From positions 891,001 through 955,000 of the forward strand of contig NZ_JAGT01000001.1 of the NCBI RefSeq assembly GCF_000526795.1: a DNA stretch of 64,000 nt. Direction: 5' to 3'. This stretch comes from Ruminococcus flavefaciens AE3010. GTDB taxonomy: Bacteria > Bacillota > Clostridia > Oscillospirales > Ruminococcaceae. This document shows, piece after piece, positions 16,432 to 25,443 of this stretch. Positions within the stretch are counted from its first letter, which is position 1; every line of letters starts with the position of its first letter. The notes beneath the pieces are model-generated. The model searched no databases. It was not told the DNA's origin and saw nothing but the letters and a program-made list of their open reading frames with translations. Both the position numbers and the translations under genes were made by a program.

Positions 16432-18864
16432 TTATTTTGCAACAATATTAACAAGTTTATTTGGTACATATATCTGCTTGACTATAGTCTTGCCGTCGAT
16501 AGACTCCTTGACCTTGTCATCGGACATAGCCATTTCCATAACCTTGTCCTTGTCCTCATCGGCAACGATATTGAGCTTTGCCTTTACCTTGCCGTTTACC
16601 TGTACGACGATCTCGATAGTATCCTCCTTGCAGAGCTCCTCGTCGTATACAGGCCAGCTCTCAAATGCAATTGTATCGCTGTGACCCAAGATGCTCCATA
16701 TCTCCTCGCCCATGTGAGGTGTGATGCATGACAGCATCTTGATAAGTCCCTCGGCATACTCTCTCGGGCACTTACCGTTCTTGTATACCTCGTTTACGAA
16801 TATCATCATCTGGCTGATAGCTGTATTGAATGCCAGCTTCTCAAAGTCGTTTGTTACCTTCTTGACTGTCTGGTGGTATACCTTTGTGAGAGCACCGTCG
16901 TTGTCGGCGGTAAGGTTCTCAGCCTCAGTGAAGAAGTTCCATACTCTCTGGATAAATCTCTTTGCACCCTCAACACCGTTCTTGCTCCATGGCTTGCTTA
17001 CCTCGAGAGGTCCCATGAACATCTCGTAAAGACGGAGAGTATCTGCACCGTAATCTCTTACGATATCAGACGGGTTTACAACGAACTCCGGGAAACGCTT
17101 GCCCATTTTGATGCCGTTCTCACCGAGTATCATGCCCTGATGTACAAGCTTCTTGAAAGGCTCCTTTGTAGGTGCCAAGCCCTTATCGTAAAGGTATCTG
17201 TTCCAGATACGTGAGTAGATAAGGTGTCCTACTGCGTGCTCGGGACCGCCGATGTAGAGGTCTACAGGCATCCAGTGCTTCAGGAGCTCCTGATTTGCGA
17301 ACTCCTTGTCGTTGTGCGGATCGATATATCTGAAGTAGTACCAGCTTGAACCTGCGCTTCCGGGCATAGTCGAAGTCTCGCGTGTGCCCTTGATGCCGTT
17401 CTTGTCGTACTTCTTCCACTCTGTAGCATTTTCAAGAGGAGCCTTGCCGTTCTTGCCCTTGTAGTCATCAAGCTCGGGGAGTATCAGCGGGAGCTCGCTG
17501 TCGTCGAGAGCATGTATCTCGCCGTCCTCACCGTGAACTATCGGAACGGGCTCGCCCCAGTAGCGCTGACGTGCGAATATCCACTCACGGAAGTGATAGT
17601 TGACAGTGCGCTTTGCTCTGCCCATTTTTTCAAGCTTCTGTGTGATAGCTTCCTTTGCTTCCTCAACGGTAAGACCTGTGAACTCCTCGGAGTTTACGAG
17701 CTTATAGCCCTTGCCGAGGTACTCGGTCTTTTCCATAGCGGCTTCGGAAACGTCGATGTGACCGTCCTTGCCGTCGATTACCTGTATCATGTCTATGTTA
17801 TGAGCTACGGCATACTCAAAGTCACGCTGGTCGTGGCTTGGAACTGCCATAACTGCACCTGTACCGTAGCTCGCAAGTACGAAGTCTCCGATGAACATGC
17901 GGACTTCCTTGCCGTTTACGGGATTTATACATGTTACGCCCTTGAGCTCGCAGCCTGACTTGGTCTTGTTGAGCTCGGTGCGGTCCATGTCGTTCTTCTT
18001 CTTTGTCTCGGCAATATAAGCCTCAACCTCTTCCCTGTTCTGAACACGGTCGAGAAGGCTCTCTGTGATAGCTCCGTCGGGAGCGAGAACCATGAATGTG
18101 ATACCATAGATAGTCTCGATACATGTAGTGAAGATAGAGAACTTTCCGCCGCCTACAATGTCGAATTCTACCTCAACACCTGTGGACTTGCCTATCCAGT
18201 TGCGCTGTATAGCCTTTGTGGACTCTGGCCAGTCGATCTCGTCAAGTCCCTCAAGGAGCTTCTCGGCAAATGCAGGCTGGTCGATTACCCACTGCTTCAT
18301 GTTCTTTCTTACTACGGGGAAGCCGCCGCGCTCGGACTTGCCGTCGATTACCTCGTCGTTGGAGAGAACTGTTCCCAGCACCTCGCACCAGTTAACGGGC
18401 ATATCGATGTACTTAGCGTAGCCGTCCTTGTAGAGCTGCTTGAATATCCACTGAGTCCACTTGTAGAACTCAGGGTCTGATGTAGCTATCATCTTTGACC
18501 AGTCATAGTCAAAGCCCAGCTCCTTGAGCTGCTTTGAAAAGGTCTTGATATTCTCCTGAGTAAAGCCGTTGGGGTGATTTCCTGTATTTACAGCATACTG
18601 CTCTGCGGGAAGTCCGAATGAGTCGTAGCCCATTGGGTGGAGAACATTATAGCCCTGCATACGCTTCATACGTGAAACTATATCAGTAGCTGTATAGCCC
18701 TCGGGGTGGCCTGCGTGGAGACCTACTCCCGACGGATAAGGGAACATATCCAGCGCATAGAACTTAGGCTTGCTGAAATCCCATACATCGGTCTTGAAGG
18801 TCTCGTGTTCTTCCCAGTATTTCTGCCATTTGGCTTCAACAGATGTGAAATCATATCTGCTCAT
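16432..18864 (-). CDS. leuS: leucyl-tRNA synthetase
   Basis: 810 residues, normal bacterial length. It charges tRNA-Leu. The HIGH box appears as GLHAGHPEG (residues about 46-54), the CP1 editing domain follows, and the anticodon-binding and C-terminal domains complete it (ending in IVKQIYVPNKLVNIVAK). The KMSKS loop reads IKMGKRFPEFVVNP, so the second half of the signature is changed to GKR. Everything else is conserved, so I take it as active. It follows rsfS and a small membrane-protein gene in one operon. No T-box leader is seen ahead of it. Confidence 0.97.
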   Translation of the reverse strand: MSRYDFTSVEAKWQKYWEEHETFKTDVWDFSKPKFYALDMFPYPSGVGLHAGHPEGYTATDIVSRMKRMQGYNVLHPMGYDSFGLPAEQYAVNTGNHPNGFTQENIKTFSKQLKELGFDYDWSKMIATSDPEFYKWTQWIFKQLYKDGYAKYIDMPVNWCEVLGTVLSNDEVIDGKSERGGFPVVRKNMKQWVIDQPAFAEKLLEGLDEIDWPESTKAIQRNWIGKSTGVEVEFDIVGGGKFSIFTTCIETIYGITFMVLAPDGAITESLLDRVQNREEVEAYIAETKKKNDMDRTELNKTKSGCELKGVTCINPVNGKEVRMFIGDFVLASYGTGAVMAVPSHDQRDFEYAVAHNIDMIQVIDGKDGHIDVSEAAMEKTEYLGKGYKLVNSEEFTGLTVEEAKEAITQKLEKMGRAKRTVNYHFREWIFARQRYWGEPVPIVHGEDGEIHALDDSELPLILPELDDYKGKNGKAPLENATEWKKYDKNGIKGTRETSTMPGSAGSSWYYFRYIDPHNDKEFANQELLKHWMPVDLYIGGPEHAVGHLIYSRIWNRYLYDKGLAPTKEPFKKLVHQGMILGENGIKMGKRFPEFVVNPSDIVRDYGADTLRLYEMFMGPLEVSKPWSKNGVEGAKRFIQRVWNFFTEAENLTADNDGALTKVYHQTVKKVTNDFEKLAFNTAISQMMIFVNEVYKNGKCPREYAEGLIKMLSCITPHMGEEIWSILGHSDTIAFESWPVYDEELCKEDTIEIVVQVNGKVKAKLNIVADEDKDKVMEMAMSDDKVKESIDGKTIVKQIYVPNKLVNIVAK

Positions 18865-18885
18865 CGTAATATCATTCCTTTATAA

Positions 18886-19239
18886 TTAATAATTTAGTGA
18901 TCTGTAAAATCTGCTCTTGACATCGCGGTTAAAGCAGAGCAGTGCTGCACAGCCGATGTCAATAACGCCCTCTAAAAGGTAAATCCAGTTAGAACTTATA
19001 TTTACTATGTTCTGGGGCAGGTATGCCACGGCAACAAGTACAATGACTGCGGCAAGCAAGTAGTTGACATACTTGAATTTGACAAACAGCACAGCCGCCT
19101 CAGCAAGCGCCACAAGCAATGTGATAAGTGCGAAATATTTTGCAAGCGCCATGTTCAGCAATGCTTTTAAAATAATGTATACTGCCATGGCTATGCATAT
19201 CTTTTTTCCTCGTTCCTTCTGATCAAACAAACTGTTCAC
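18886..19239 (-). CDS. small four-helix membrane protein of unknown function
   Basis: 117 residues with four hydrophobic segments, a short charged N-terminus (MNSLFDQKERGKK) and a basic end. Not recognised. The ATG overlaps the last 4 bases of rsfS, so it is translated with it, and leuS follows 21 bases later. Start supported by the overlap. Confidence 0.7.
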   Translation of the reverse strand: MNSLFDQKERGKKICIAMAVYIILKALLNMALAKYFALITLLVALAEAAVLFVKFKYVNYLLAAVIVLVAVAYLPQNIVNISSNWIYLLEGVIDIGCAALLCFNRDVKSRFYRSLNY

Positions 19240-19595
19240 TCCTTGGTTATAAGGCTGCTGATGTCAATCTGCTCGCCGTCAGCCCATAAGCCTTCAAGCT
19301 TGTAGAAGTTTCGTGTTTCCTTGTAGAACACATGAACGATTATATCGGCATAATCAAGGATTATCCATGTATTGCCCGTATCAGCCTCACGGCGCTGGGG
19401 CTCTATGCCCTTCTGTGAAAGGACGAACTCCACTTCATCCGCAAGGGTCCTTGCATGGGTATTGCTGGTACCGTTTACTATTACGAAATAATCTGCAAGT
19501 ATGGTAAGGTCGGATATTTTTATTGCCTGAATATCCTCGCCTCTTTTGCTGTCGAGAGTTTTTATGATAAGTTCAAGTTTTTCCTGTTCGGTCAT
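19236..19595 (-). CDS. rsfS: ribosomal silencing factor RsfS
   Basis: 119 residues of the Iojap/RsfS family. It binds L14 on the 50S subunit and blocks subunit joining when nutrients are low. Conserved features: DLTILADYFVIVNGTSNTHARTLADEVE and GNTWIILDYADIIVHVFYKETRNFYKLEGLWAD in the usual order. It begins immediately after the LCP-protein stop. The nadD - LCP - rsfS order is standard in Clostridia. Confidence 0.96.
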   Translation of the reverse strand: MTEQEKLELIIKTLDSKRGEDIQAIKISDLTILADYFVIVNGTSNTHARTLADEVEFVLSQKGIEPQRREADTGNTWIILDYADIIVHVFYKETRNFYKLEGLWADGEQIDISSLITKE

Positions 19596-21083
19596 TTATT
19601 CTTCATACTCCTTCCATGCAGGTCTCATTTCGGGGTCTCTCAGAGGCTCGGTAGCTGTTTCAAGCTCCTCAAAGGTGACTCCCGTATCATCATAGTCTTC
19701 ATACTGATATTCGTATTCGCTTACATATTCAATGATATTGCTCTCCGAGAGGAGCATAGGTCTCTGATAGGGTCTGAAATACTCATTGAGCATATCTATG
19801 GTAGCTCTCTTGTGGATAGAGTATATCCAGTAGAACTCTTCGCTGCTGTAATAATACTTCGCGTCCTCACCCGGAACCATATTTACGATCACATTTTCCT
19901 TAGTGAGGGTGGAGCCGAAGTCGGCAAGCTTGCTGAGGTCCTCGACGCTCATATTGGTAGCTATCCACTTGTTCTTGTATATTGTATTGAGGTAGCTGTA
20001 AAGCTTCATTTTTCCGTCATTCTTGACGATATCCAGTATCTTTTTCATAGCTGCCTGCATAAAGCGGCGCTGGTTCTGTACACGTCCGATGTCGCCCTGG
20101 AGCCATTCGTGACGGAAACGGACGAACCACTCGGACTGCTCTCCTGTAAGAGTAATATCTCCCGCAGGTATTCTCTTGTCAGCCTCGTAGATTATCTCGT
20201 TGTCAAGGTGTATTGGGATACCGCCGATAAGGTCAACGATATCAACGATATCGAAGCAGGCTGTGGTAACATATGCATCTATCGGGATCCCGAAATTATC
20301 CTGCACGCAGTTTACCACACGCTGTATCTTGTTGACCTCGGGATCACCGCACATATAAACGCTGTTTATCTTAGTGGTCTCGTTGCTTGTATAGTTAGGC
20401 ACAGCGCAGTCACGGGGCACCTGTAAGATATGGAGCTGTCCGCCTGCAATATCGAACTGGCATATCCATATAACGTCGGTATTCTCAACGTCCTCGTCAA
20501 ATCCGAGGAAGAGAACTGTGTACTGTCCCTCAACAAGCTGAGGCAGGTCAAGTCCGTCGGTAAAGTCATCGTTCACGATATCGGTATCCAGAGCAAGATC
20601 CATTGTGGGCTTTTCAAGCTCGCCCTCAATATCTGCCGTAGGCTGCCAGCGCTTGAAATATGTCATTATGGACACTCTCTCGTCGGGCTGACCGCTCTTT
20701 TTATACCAAAGTATGGGCATATTAAGGAACAGAGCTATGATAGCCGCTATACTCAGCAGTATGGACGTAAGCTTTATGAGTCCGTCCTTTACGCTCTTTT
20801 TCTTTTTCGGCTCATTATCGAAGTCGTCGTAATCAGCCGATTCTACCAGCTTGTCTCTGCCCTTCTCGTGAAGTCCGTGATACTGCTGCTCTTTTATCTG
20901 AGGTCTCGGGGGCTCTTCGCCCTCGATCCTTATATCTATTGAAGGAGCCTCGTGTAATCCGCGATACTCGGGCTCTTTTGGTCTGTTGTTATCAACTCTT
21001 TTGAGCTTGCGAAGAGGTTTTGCCTGCCTCGGAACTCCGTAATTGCTGTTGTTTAACTCCTCGTTACGTTCTTCTCGGTTCAT
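19596..21083 (-). CDS. LCP (LytR-CpsA-Psr) family cell-wall glycopolymer transferase
   Basis: 495 residues. A cytoplasmic charged region of about 100 residues carries two copies of a Y-x-GLHE motif (YRGLHE, YHGLHE). One membrane segment follows (about 102-123), then an outer LCP domain (about 190-350) with LFLGFD, VPRDCAVP and GRVQNQRRFMQA holding the conserved Arg residues. LCP enzymes transfer lipid-linked polymers to peptidoglycan or proteins. The C-terminal tail is acidic. The repeated GLHE motif in the cytoplasmic part is unusual and may bind a partner. Confidence 0.92.
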   Translation of the reverse strand: MNREERNEELNNSNYGVPRQAKPLRKLKRVDNNRPKEPEYRGLHEAPSIDIRIEGEEPPRPQIKEQQYHGLHEKGRDKLVESADYDDFDNEPKKKKSVKDGLIKLTSILLSIAAIIALFLNMPILWYKKSGQPDERVSIMTYFKRWQPTADIEGELEKPTMDLALDTDIVNDDFTDGLDLPQLVEGQYTVLFLGFDEDVENTDVIWICQFDIAGGQLHILQVPRDCAVPNYTSNETTKINSVYMCGDPEVNKIQRVVNCVQDNFGIPIDAYVTTACFDIVDIVDLIGGIPIHLDNEIIYEADKRIPAGDITLTGEQSEWFVRFRHEWLQGDIGRVQNQRRFMQAAMKKILDIVKNDGKMKLYSYLNTIYKNKWIATNMSVEDLSKLADFGSTLTKENVIVNMVPGEDAKYYYSSEEFYWIYSIHKRATIDMLNEYFRPYQRPMLLSESNIIEYVSEYEYQYEDYDDTGVTFEELETATEPLRDPEMRPAWKEYEE

Positions 21084-21113
21084 TTGAGTCCTCTTTTCAA
21101 ATTCCCAGTATTT

Positions 21114-22304
21114 TTATATTTTTTCTTTTGTCAGCCGTGTGTAAAAATTATATCCCTCGGCGGTACAAATAGGTATTACTCCGCCCTTTTTTATCACCGA
21201 CTTCATGGAGAATGCAAAAGCCTCCAGCATTGCCGCATTGAGGTCGGCATATGCCAGCTTGCGCATTTTATCCACGTCCTTGTAGTCTCTTTCGGCTGAA
21301 ATAAGGTCGCCGATGTAGACTATTTCCTCGAGACGGGACATTCCTGCACGTCCCACTGTATGAAATCTGATGGAATTGAGTATATCTATATCCTCGATCC
21401 CAAACTCTTTTTTTATGAAGTATGCTCCTGCGATACCATGCAGCAGTGAGCGTGTTTCAAGCTCCTCGCGGCATACCGTGTAGCCGCTCTCCTCTACAAG
21501 AGCTCTCTGCTGATCGTCGGGCATTTCCTTGCAGATGTCATGGAGAAGCCCTGCAAAATAAGCCTTTTCGGGGTCCTCGCCGTATTTGTCCGCAAGCTTT
21601 CTGCACTCGTCGGCAACATTCAGAGAATGTGTATACCTTTTTACCGATAAATTTGCTTTAAGGTATTTCTTTTTGTCGTCTGCATCGTAATGCAATTTAC
21701 CTTCACCTCTGACAGAATATAATCCTTTCGATCTAATATATTGTACTACATTTTCGTCAAGATAGCAAGCGAAATCCTTATTTTTTGCAATTTTTTTTCT
21801 GATCTCCGTGCTTGAAATCACTGTGGGAGCCGCCTCGGACACCAGTATTTTGCCGAATTTGCTCAGTTCCTCCGCCTTGGCTCTCAGAGCGGGCAGGTCG
21901 CCGCTCTCACGGGAGACGACACACAAGGTCACCTGCGCAAGTATCTCCTCAAAGCGGTGCCATGTATCAAAGCACAGCAGCATATCGCTGCCCACAAGGA
22001 GAAACAGCTCCGCATCGGGAAATTCCCTGCGGAAATGCTCTACCGTGTATATAGTATAGCTCACGCGGTCGCTTTTTATCTCAAAATCGCTGACACACAG
22101 CTTGTCGTCTTTATTGCAGGCAAGCCGAAGCATTTCCAGTCTGTCCTCGTCAGGAGCGTACTCTGCCATTGAACGGTGGGGAGATTTCTTTGACGGCAGC
22201 ATATACAGCCTGTCAAGAGAAAACTCACGCAGCGCTGTCTGCGCAAGATGTATATGTCCATTATGTACGGGATTGAAGCTTCCGCCGTATATACCTATCC
22301 GCAT
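21114..22304 (-). CDS. nadD: nicotinate-nucleotide adenylyltransferase fused to YqeK HD hydrolase
   Basis: 396 residues. The N-terminal 200 form NadD (GGSFNPVHNGH nucleotide-binding site; SSTEIRKKI near the end), making nicotinate adenine dinucleotide. Residues about 210-390 are a YqeK HD domain (YTHSLNVADECRK, GLLHDICKE, SIRFHTVGRAGMS), a family known to split diadenosine tetraphosphate. In many Firmicutes the two are adjacent separate genes; here they are one frame without a break. It starts the NadD-LCP-RsfS run. Confidence 0.95.
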   Translation of the reverse strand: MRIGIYGGSFNPVHNGHIHLAQTALREFSLDRLYMLPSKKSPHRSMAEYAPDEDRLEMLRLACNKDDKLCVSDFEIKSDRVSYTIYTVEHFRREFPDAELFLLVGSDMLLCFDTWHRFEEILAQVTLCVVSRESGDLPALRAKAEELSKFGKILVSEAAPTVISSTEIRKKIAKNKDFACYLDENVVQYIRSKGLYSVRGEGKLHYDADDKKKYLKANLSVKRYTHSLNVADECRKLADKYGEDPEKAYFAGLLHDICKEMPDDQQRALVEESGYTVCREELETRSLLHGIAGAYFIKKEFGIEDIDILNSIRFHTVGRAGMSRLEEIVYIGDLISAERDYKDVDKMRKLAYADLNAAMLEAFAFSMKSVIKKGGVIPICTAEGYNFYTRLTKEKI

Positions 22305-22317
22305 TATCTCACTCCAT

Positions 22318-23013
22318 TCATTTCCACGGGCGCTTGCTGCCTGTCCAGCCCTTTTCCTTCCAGTAGTCCATATCCGCCTTGTTCCAGCCGTTGCGCTGCA
22401 AAAGGCTCATTATCTTGAAAAATGCCTTTGTTTTAATGCTCACAGGGACATTTTTCTCCCTTTTCAGTATCTTTTTTGCGATACTATCGGCTTTGGCATT
22501 GATACTGTCCTTCTTTTTCTGCTTTACGCTCTGCCAATCGGTTGCAGCAACTGCCGCACCAAGCTTATAGGTCTGAGGTATGCCCCAGAAGAAGCAGCTG
22601 TCAGCCATATCTTTCATAGTTGACTTCATGCCTGCTCCCGCAGCTGTTGCCACTACTACCGCCTGCTTTTTGAACATTCTCTCGTCGGGACGGTGCGCCA
22701 TCCAGCGCCAGCCGTAGTGGTCAAGAAGCGCTTTCATCTGTCCCGTGCAGTGGTAAACGTACACAGGAGAGGTCAGTATCAGTACATCTGCCGCGTCAAT
22801 GAGCTCCGTTATGGGCTTCAGCTTTTCATAGTGGGGACATTTATCCGCCGACTTGCTGAAACAGGTTGTGCAGCCGAGACAGAACTCGTCAAAATCTCGT
22901 GGCAGGAATACCTCGCTGATATTCTCCGCTGAGGTTATCTTCTCAGCAACTATACGCCCGATATTGTAGGTAGAGCCCTTGTGGTTCGTACCGCTGATCA
23001 TCAGTACCTTCAT
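22318..23013 (-). CDS. flavodoxin-fold NAD(P)H-dependent oxidoreductase
   Basis: 231 residues. It opens with a flavodoxin-like FMN loop (MISGTNHKGSTYNI) and has a Cys cluster GCTTCFSKSADKCPHYE like iron-sulfur flavoproteins. TSPVYVYHCTGQMKALLDH is the second FMN-contact loop. The substrate is unknown. The start abuts the yhbY stop (no gap), so it is co-transcribed. Confidence 0.8.
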   Translation of the reverse strand: MKVLMISGTNHKGSTYNIGRIVAEKITSAENISEVFLPRDFDEFCLGCTTCFSKSADKCPHYEKLKPITELIDAADVLILTSPVYVYHCTGQMKALLDHYGWRWMAHRPDERMFKKQAVVVATAAGAGMKSTMKDMADSCFFWGIPQTYKLGAAVAATDWQSVKQKKKDSINAKADSIAKKILKREKNVPVSIKTKAFFKIMSLLQRNGWNKADMDYWKEKGWTGSKRPWK

Positions 23014-23316
23014 TTACTTTGCCTTGGGGATATTCTCGATAACAGGCTCTTTCTCATTGCGCTTGAAAAGCACGAACTTGCTGCCGATGACCTGTACCAC
23101 ATCGGCGCCTGTCTGCTCGGCGATAGCGTCGGCAGCTTCTCTTGCTGTCCATCCCGAATTGTCAAGAACTCTCAGCTTTATGAGCTCTCTCTTTGTTAGA
23201 GCAGCTTCGATATCCTTGCACATAGCTTCGGTAACTCCGCCCTTGCCCACCTGATATATGGTCTCATAGTTTGAAGCGATACCGCGCAGGTACGCTCTCT
23301 GCTTGCTTGTAAGCAT
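23014..23316 (-). CDS. yhbY: ribosome assembly RNA-binding protein YhbY (CRM domain)
   Basis: 100 residues, one CRM domain with the conserved VGKGGVTE loop and basic surface. YhbY associates with pre-50S particles. The rdgB-yhbY-nadD order is conserved in Firmicutes. The gap to rdgB holds the TTAGCC repeat and a hairpin. Confidence 0.93.
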   Translation of the reverse strand: MLTSKQRAYLRGIASNYETIYQVGKGGVTEAMCKDIEAALTKRELIKLRVLDNSGWTAREAADAIAEQTGADVVQVIGSKFVLFKRNEKEPVIENIPKAK

Positions 23317-23351
23317 AATTTACTCCTTTATATTTGCAATATTTACGTTGG

Positions 23352-23408
23352 AGCCTTTAGCCCTTAGCCGTTAGCCTTTAGCTAATATGTCGCCTTCGGC
23401 GACATATT
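23352..23408. repeat. TTAGCC-type repeat plus 11-bp hairpin in the rdgB-yhbY gap
   Basis: A run of AGCCTTTAGCCC / TTAGCCGTTAGCC / TTTAGCT units (23352-23383), directly followed by AATATGTCGCC-TTC-GGCGACATATT (23384-23408). The first part resembles 5729-5753. No clear T-run follows, so it is not obviously a terminator. Confidence 0.5.
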
Positions 23409-23432
23409 TAAACGAACACTATCGCTAATGGC

Positions 23433-24011
23433 TCAAAAGCATTTTTCTTTCAGATACTTGTACAGCTCTCTGAGAGCCGCACCTCTGTGACTAATGGCAT
23501 TCTTTTCATCAGCTGTGAGTTCAGCCATTGTGCGGTCTCCCACCATGAATACGGGGTCGTAGCCGAAGCCGTTTGTGCCCCGCTGTTCATATCCGATAGC
23601 GCCTCTGCACTCACCTGTCATGGTATGGCTGCCGCTTTCATCGATGTAAGCGATAGTGCACTCGAAAGCAGCTCCGCGCTTATCATCGGGAACGTATTTC
23701 ATCTCCTCAAGGAGCTTGGCACAGTGCTGTCCCTCGGGAGCGTATCTCGCAGAGTATACTCCCGGTCTGCCGTCCATAGCGTCCACGCAGAGACCGCTGT
23801 CGTCGGCGATAGTAGGCAGCTTTACGGCTTCGTATACAGCCTTTGCCTTGATAAGAGCGTTCTCGGCAAAGGTAGTACCGTTTTCCTCGGGGGCGCAGTT
23901 TGCTCCCGCTTCACGCTGAGAGAGCACCTCTATTCCGAGAGGTGCAAGTATCTCACGGGCTTCGCGGAGCTTGTTTGCATTGTTTGTAGCCATTACAAGC
24001 TGCTTAATCAT
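23433..24011 (-). CDS. rdgB: XTP/dITP diphosphatase (RdgB/HAM1 family)
   Basis: 192 residues from the ATG at 24011. It hydrolyses non-canonical purine triphosphates. Seen: MATNNANKLREAREIL at the N-terminus, the ADDSGLCVDAMDGRPGVYSARYA core, and GTNGFGYDPVF near the end. It overlaps the ftsY 3' end by 8 bases, with GGAGG 8 bases upstream of the ATG inside ftsY. The frame runs 40 codons further up inside ftsY, but that part is basic nonsense. Confidence 0.95.
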   Translation of the reverse strand: MIKQLVMATNNANKLREAREILAPLGIEVLSQREAGANCAPEENGTTFAENALIKAKAVYEAVKLPTIADDSGLCVDAMDGRPGVYSARYAPEGQHCAKLLEEMKYVPDDKRGAAFECTIAYIDESGSHTMTGECRGAIGYEQRGTNGFGYDPVFMVGDRTMAELTADEKNAISHRGAALRELYKYLKEKCF

Positions 24012-25383
24012 CGTCCTTACCTCCGAACAGTCTGCTGAAGAAGCCGCGCTTTTTCTTCTTTTCGGGCTCGGGAGCAGCTTCTGTTTCTTCCTCTGCTGCC
24101 TCGTCCTCAGCCTCGTCGGAAGCCTCTTCATCGTCTGAGTCCTCCTCGTCGGAGTCGTCTTCGTTTTCTTCCTCGGTCAGCTCACTGTCCTCAGTGTCTG
24201 TATCTTCATCGGAAGTATCCTCTGACTCATCGTCAGTCTCAGCTTCTTCCTCGTATTCTTCGTCGTCGGACTCTTCCTCGTAGTCCTCGTCTTCCTCGTA
24301 CTCGGGCTCTTCTTCCTCTTCATAGGCAACGAATGCGCCGTACTCGTTATAATAGCCCTTAACGCCGTCTACCTCAACAGTATCGTCGTCCTCTTCGTAC
24401 TCGGCATCCTCGGCATATCCCTCGGACTCGTCCTCCTCTGCGTCCTCAGCCTCGGCAAGCTCCTCGATCTGCTCGGGACTTGCAAAGAGAGCGTCAACGA
24501 ACATATTGCTGTCAAATGGCTGGAGGTCGTCTATCTTCTCGCCTACGCCAATGAGCTTGACAGGAATGCCCAGCTCGTTCTTTATTGAGATAACGATACC
24601 GCCCTTTGCCGTACCGTCAAGCTTTGTGAGAACTATACCTGTGATAGGCGCTGTTTCGCTGAAAAGCTTCGCCTGATTTACCGCATTCTGTCCTGTTGTG
24701 GCATCAAGCACAAGGAGTATCTCACGTGAGCACTCTCCTGCCTTGCTGTCGATGATACGGTTTATCTTTTTTAGCTCCTCCATAAGGTTCTTCTTGTTGT
24801 GGAGACGTCCTGCGGTGTCGATAACTACCACGTCGCAGTCTCTTGCCTTTGCGGCTTCAAGAGCGTCATATACTACCGCACCCGGGTCGGAGCCCTCTGC
24901 ATGCTTTACTATCTCTACACCTGCCCTCTGAGTCCATACCTCAAGCTGGTCTATAGCAGCTGCACGGAATGTATCGGCAGCGGCAACAAGGACCTTCTTG
25001 CCCTCCTGCTTGAACTGGTGGCAGAGCTTTCCTATAGTTGTGGTCTTGCCTGCGCCGTTTACACCAATGACCATGATAACTGCGGGAGATACTGTCAGGT
25101 CAAGTCCTGTATCATCGCCCATTATCTCAGAGATCACCTCATGGATAAGTCCCATTATCTCCTTGGGATCGGTGATGCCGCGCTCCTTTATCTTCTTGCG
25201 GAGCCTGTCGCATATCTCCTCGGAGGTCTCAACTCCGATATCGCTCATTATCATCTGCTCCTCGAGTTGGTCGAAGAGGTCTTCATCTATGACGGTAAAC
25301 TGGTTCAGAACTCTCTGGATACCGCCGAAAAGAAAGTCCTTGGTCTTTTTGAGACCGCTGGCAATTTTAGAAAAAAGTCCCAT
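24004..25383 (-). CDS. ftsY: signal recognition particle receptor FtsY with long acidic C-terminal tail
   Basis: 459 residues. The NG GTPase occupies about 1-305: P-loop GVNGAGKTTTIGKL, DTFRAAAIDQL, DTAGR, TKLDGTAKGG. It receives SRP-ribosome complexes at the membrane. The unusual part is the C-terminus: about 135 residues made mostly of Glu, Asp, Ser and Tyr, ending in a basic amphipathic stretch KKKKRGFFSRLFGGKDDD. In Proteobacteria an acidic A-domain precedes the NG domain; here it is behind it. The N-terminus (MGLFSKIASGLKKTKDFLF) looks like the normal membrane-targeting helix. Start fixed by GGAGG before the ATG at 25383. Confidence 0.93.
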   Translation of the reverse strand: MGLFSKIASGLKKTKDFLFGGIQRVLNQFTVIDEDLFDQLEEQMIMSDIGVETSEEICDRLRKKIKERGITDPKEIMGLIHEVISEIMGDDTGLDLTVSPAVIMVIGVNGAGKTTTIGKLCHQFKQEGKKVLVAAADTFRAAAIDQLEVWTQRAGVEIVKHAEGSDPGAVVYDALEAAKARDCDVVVIDTAGRLHNKKNLMEELKKINRIIDSKAGECSREILLVLDATTGQNAVNQAKLFSETAPITGIVLTKLDGTAKGGIVISIKNELGIPVKLIGVGEKIDDLQPFDSNMFVDALFASPEQIEELAEAEDAEEDESEGYAEDAEYEEDDDTVEVDGVKGYYNEYGAFVAYEEEEEPEYEEDEDYEEESDDEEYEEEAETDDESEDTSDEDTDTEDSELTEEENEDDSDEEDSDDEEASDEAEDEAAEEETEAAPEPEKKKKRGFFSRLFGGKDDD

Positions 25384-25443
25384 TATATCCTCCAAACATG
25401 GTCCATATTAATAAACGAAATTAAATGCAAAACTGTGACATAA

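Noticed and set aside
16240..18900. T-box riboswitch for leuS
   Set aside because: No GGTGG-type T-box sequence or terminator is present; leuS follows the small membrane-protein gene by 21 bases.
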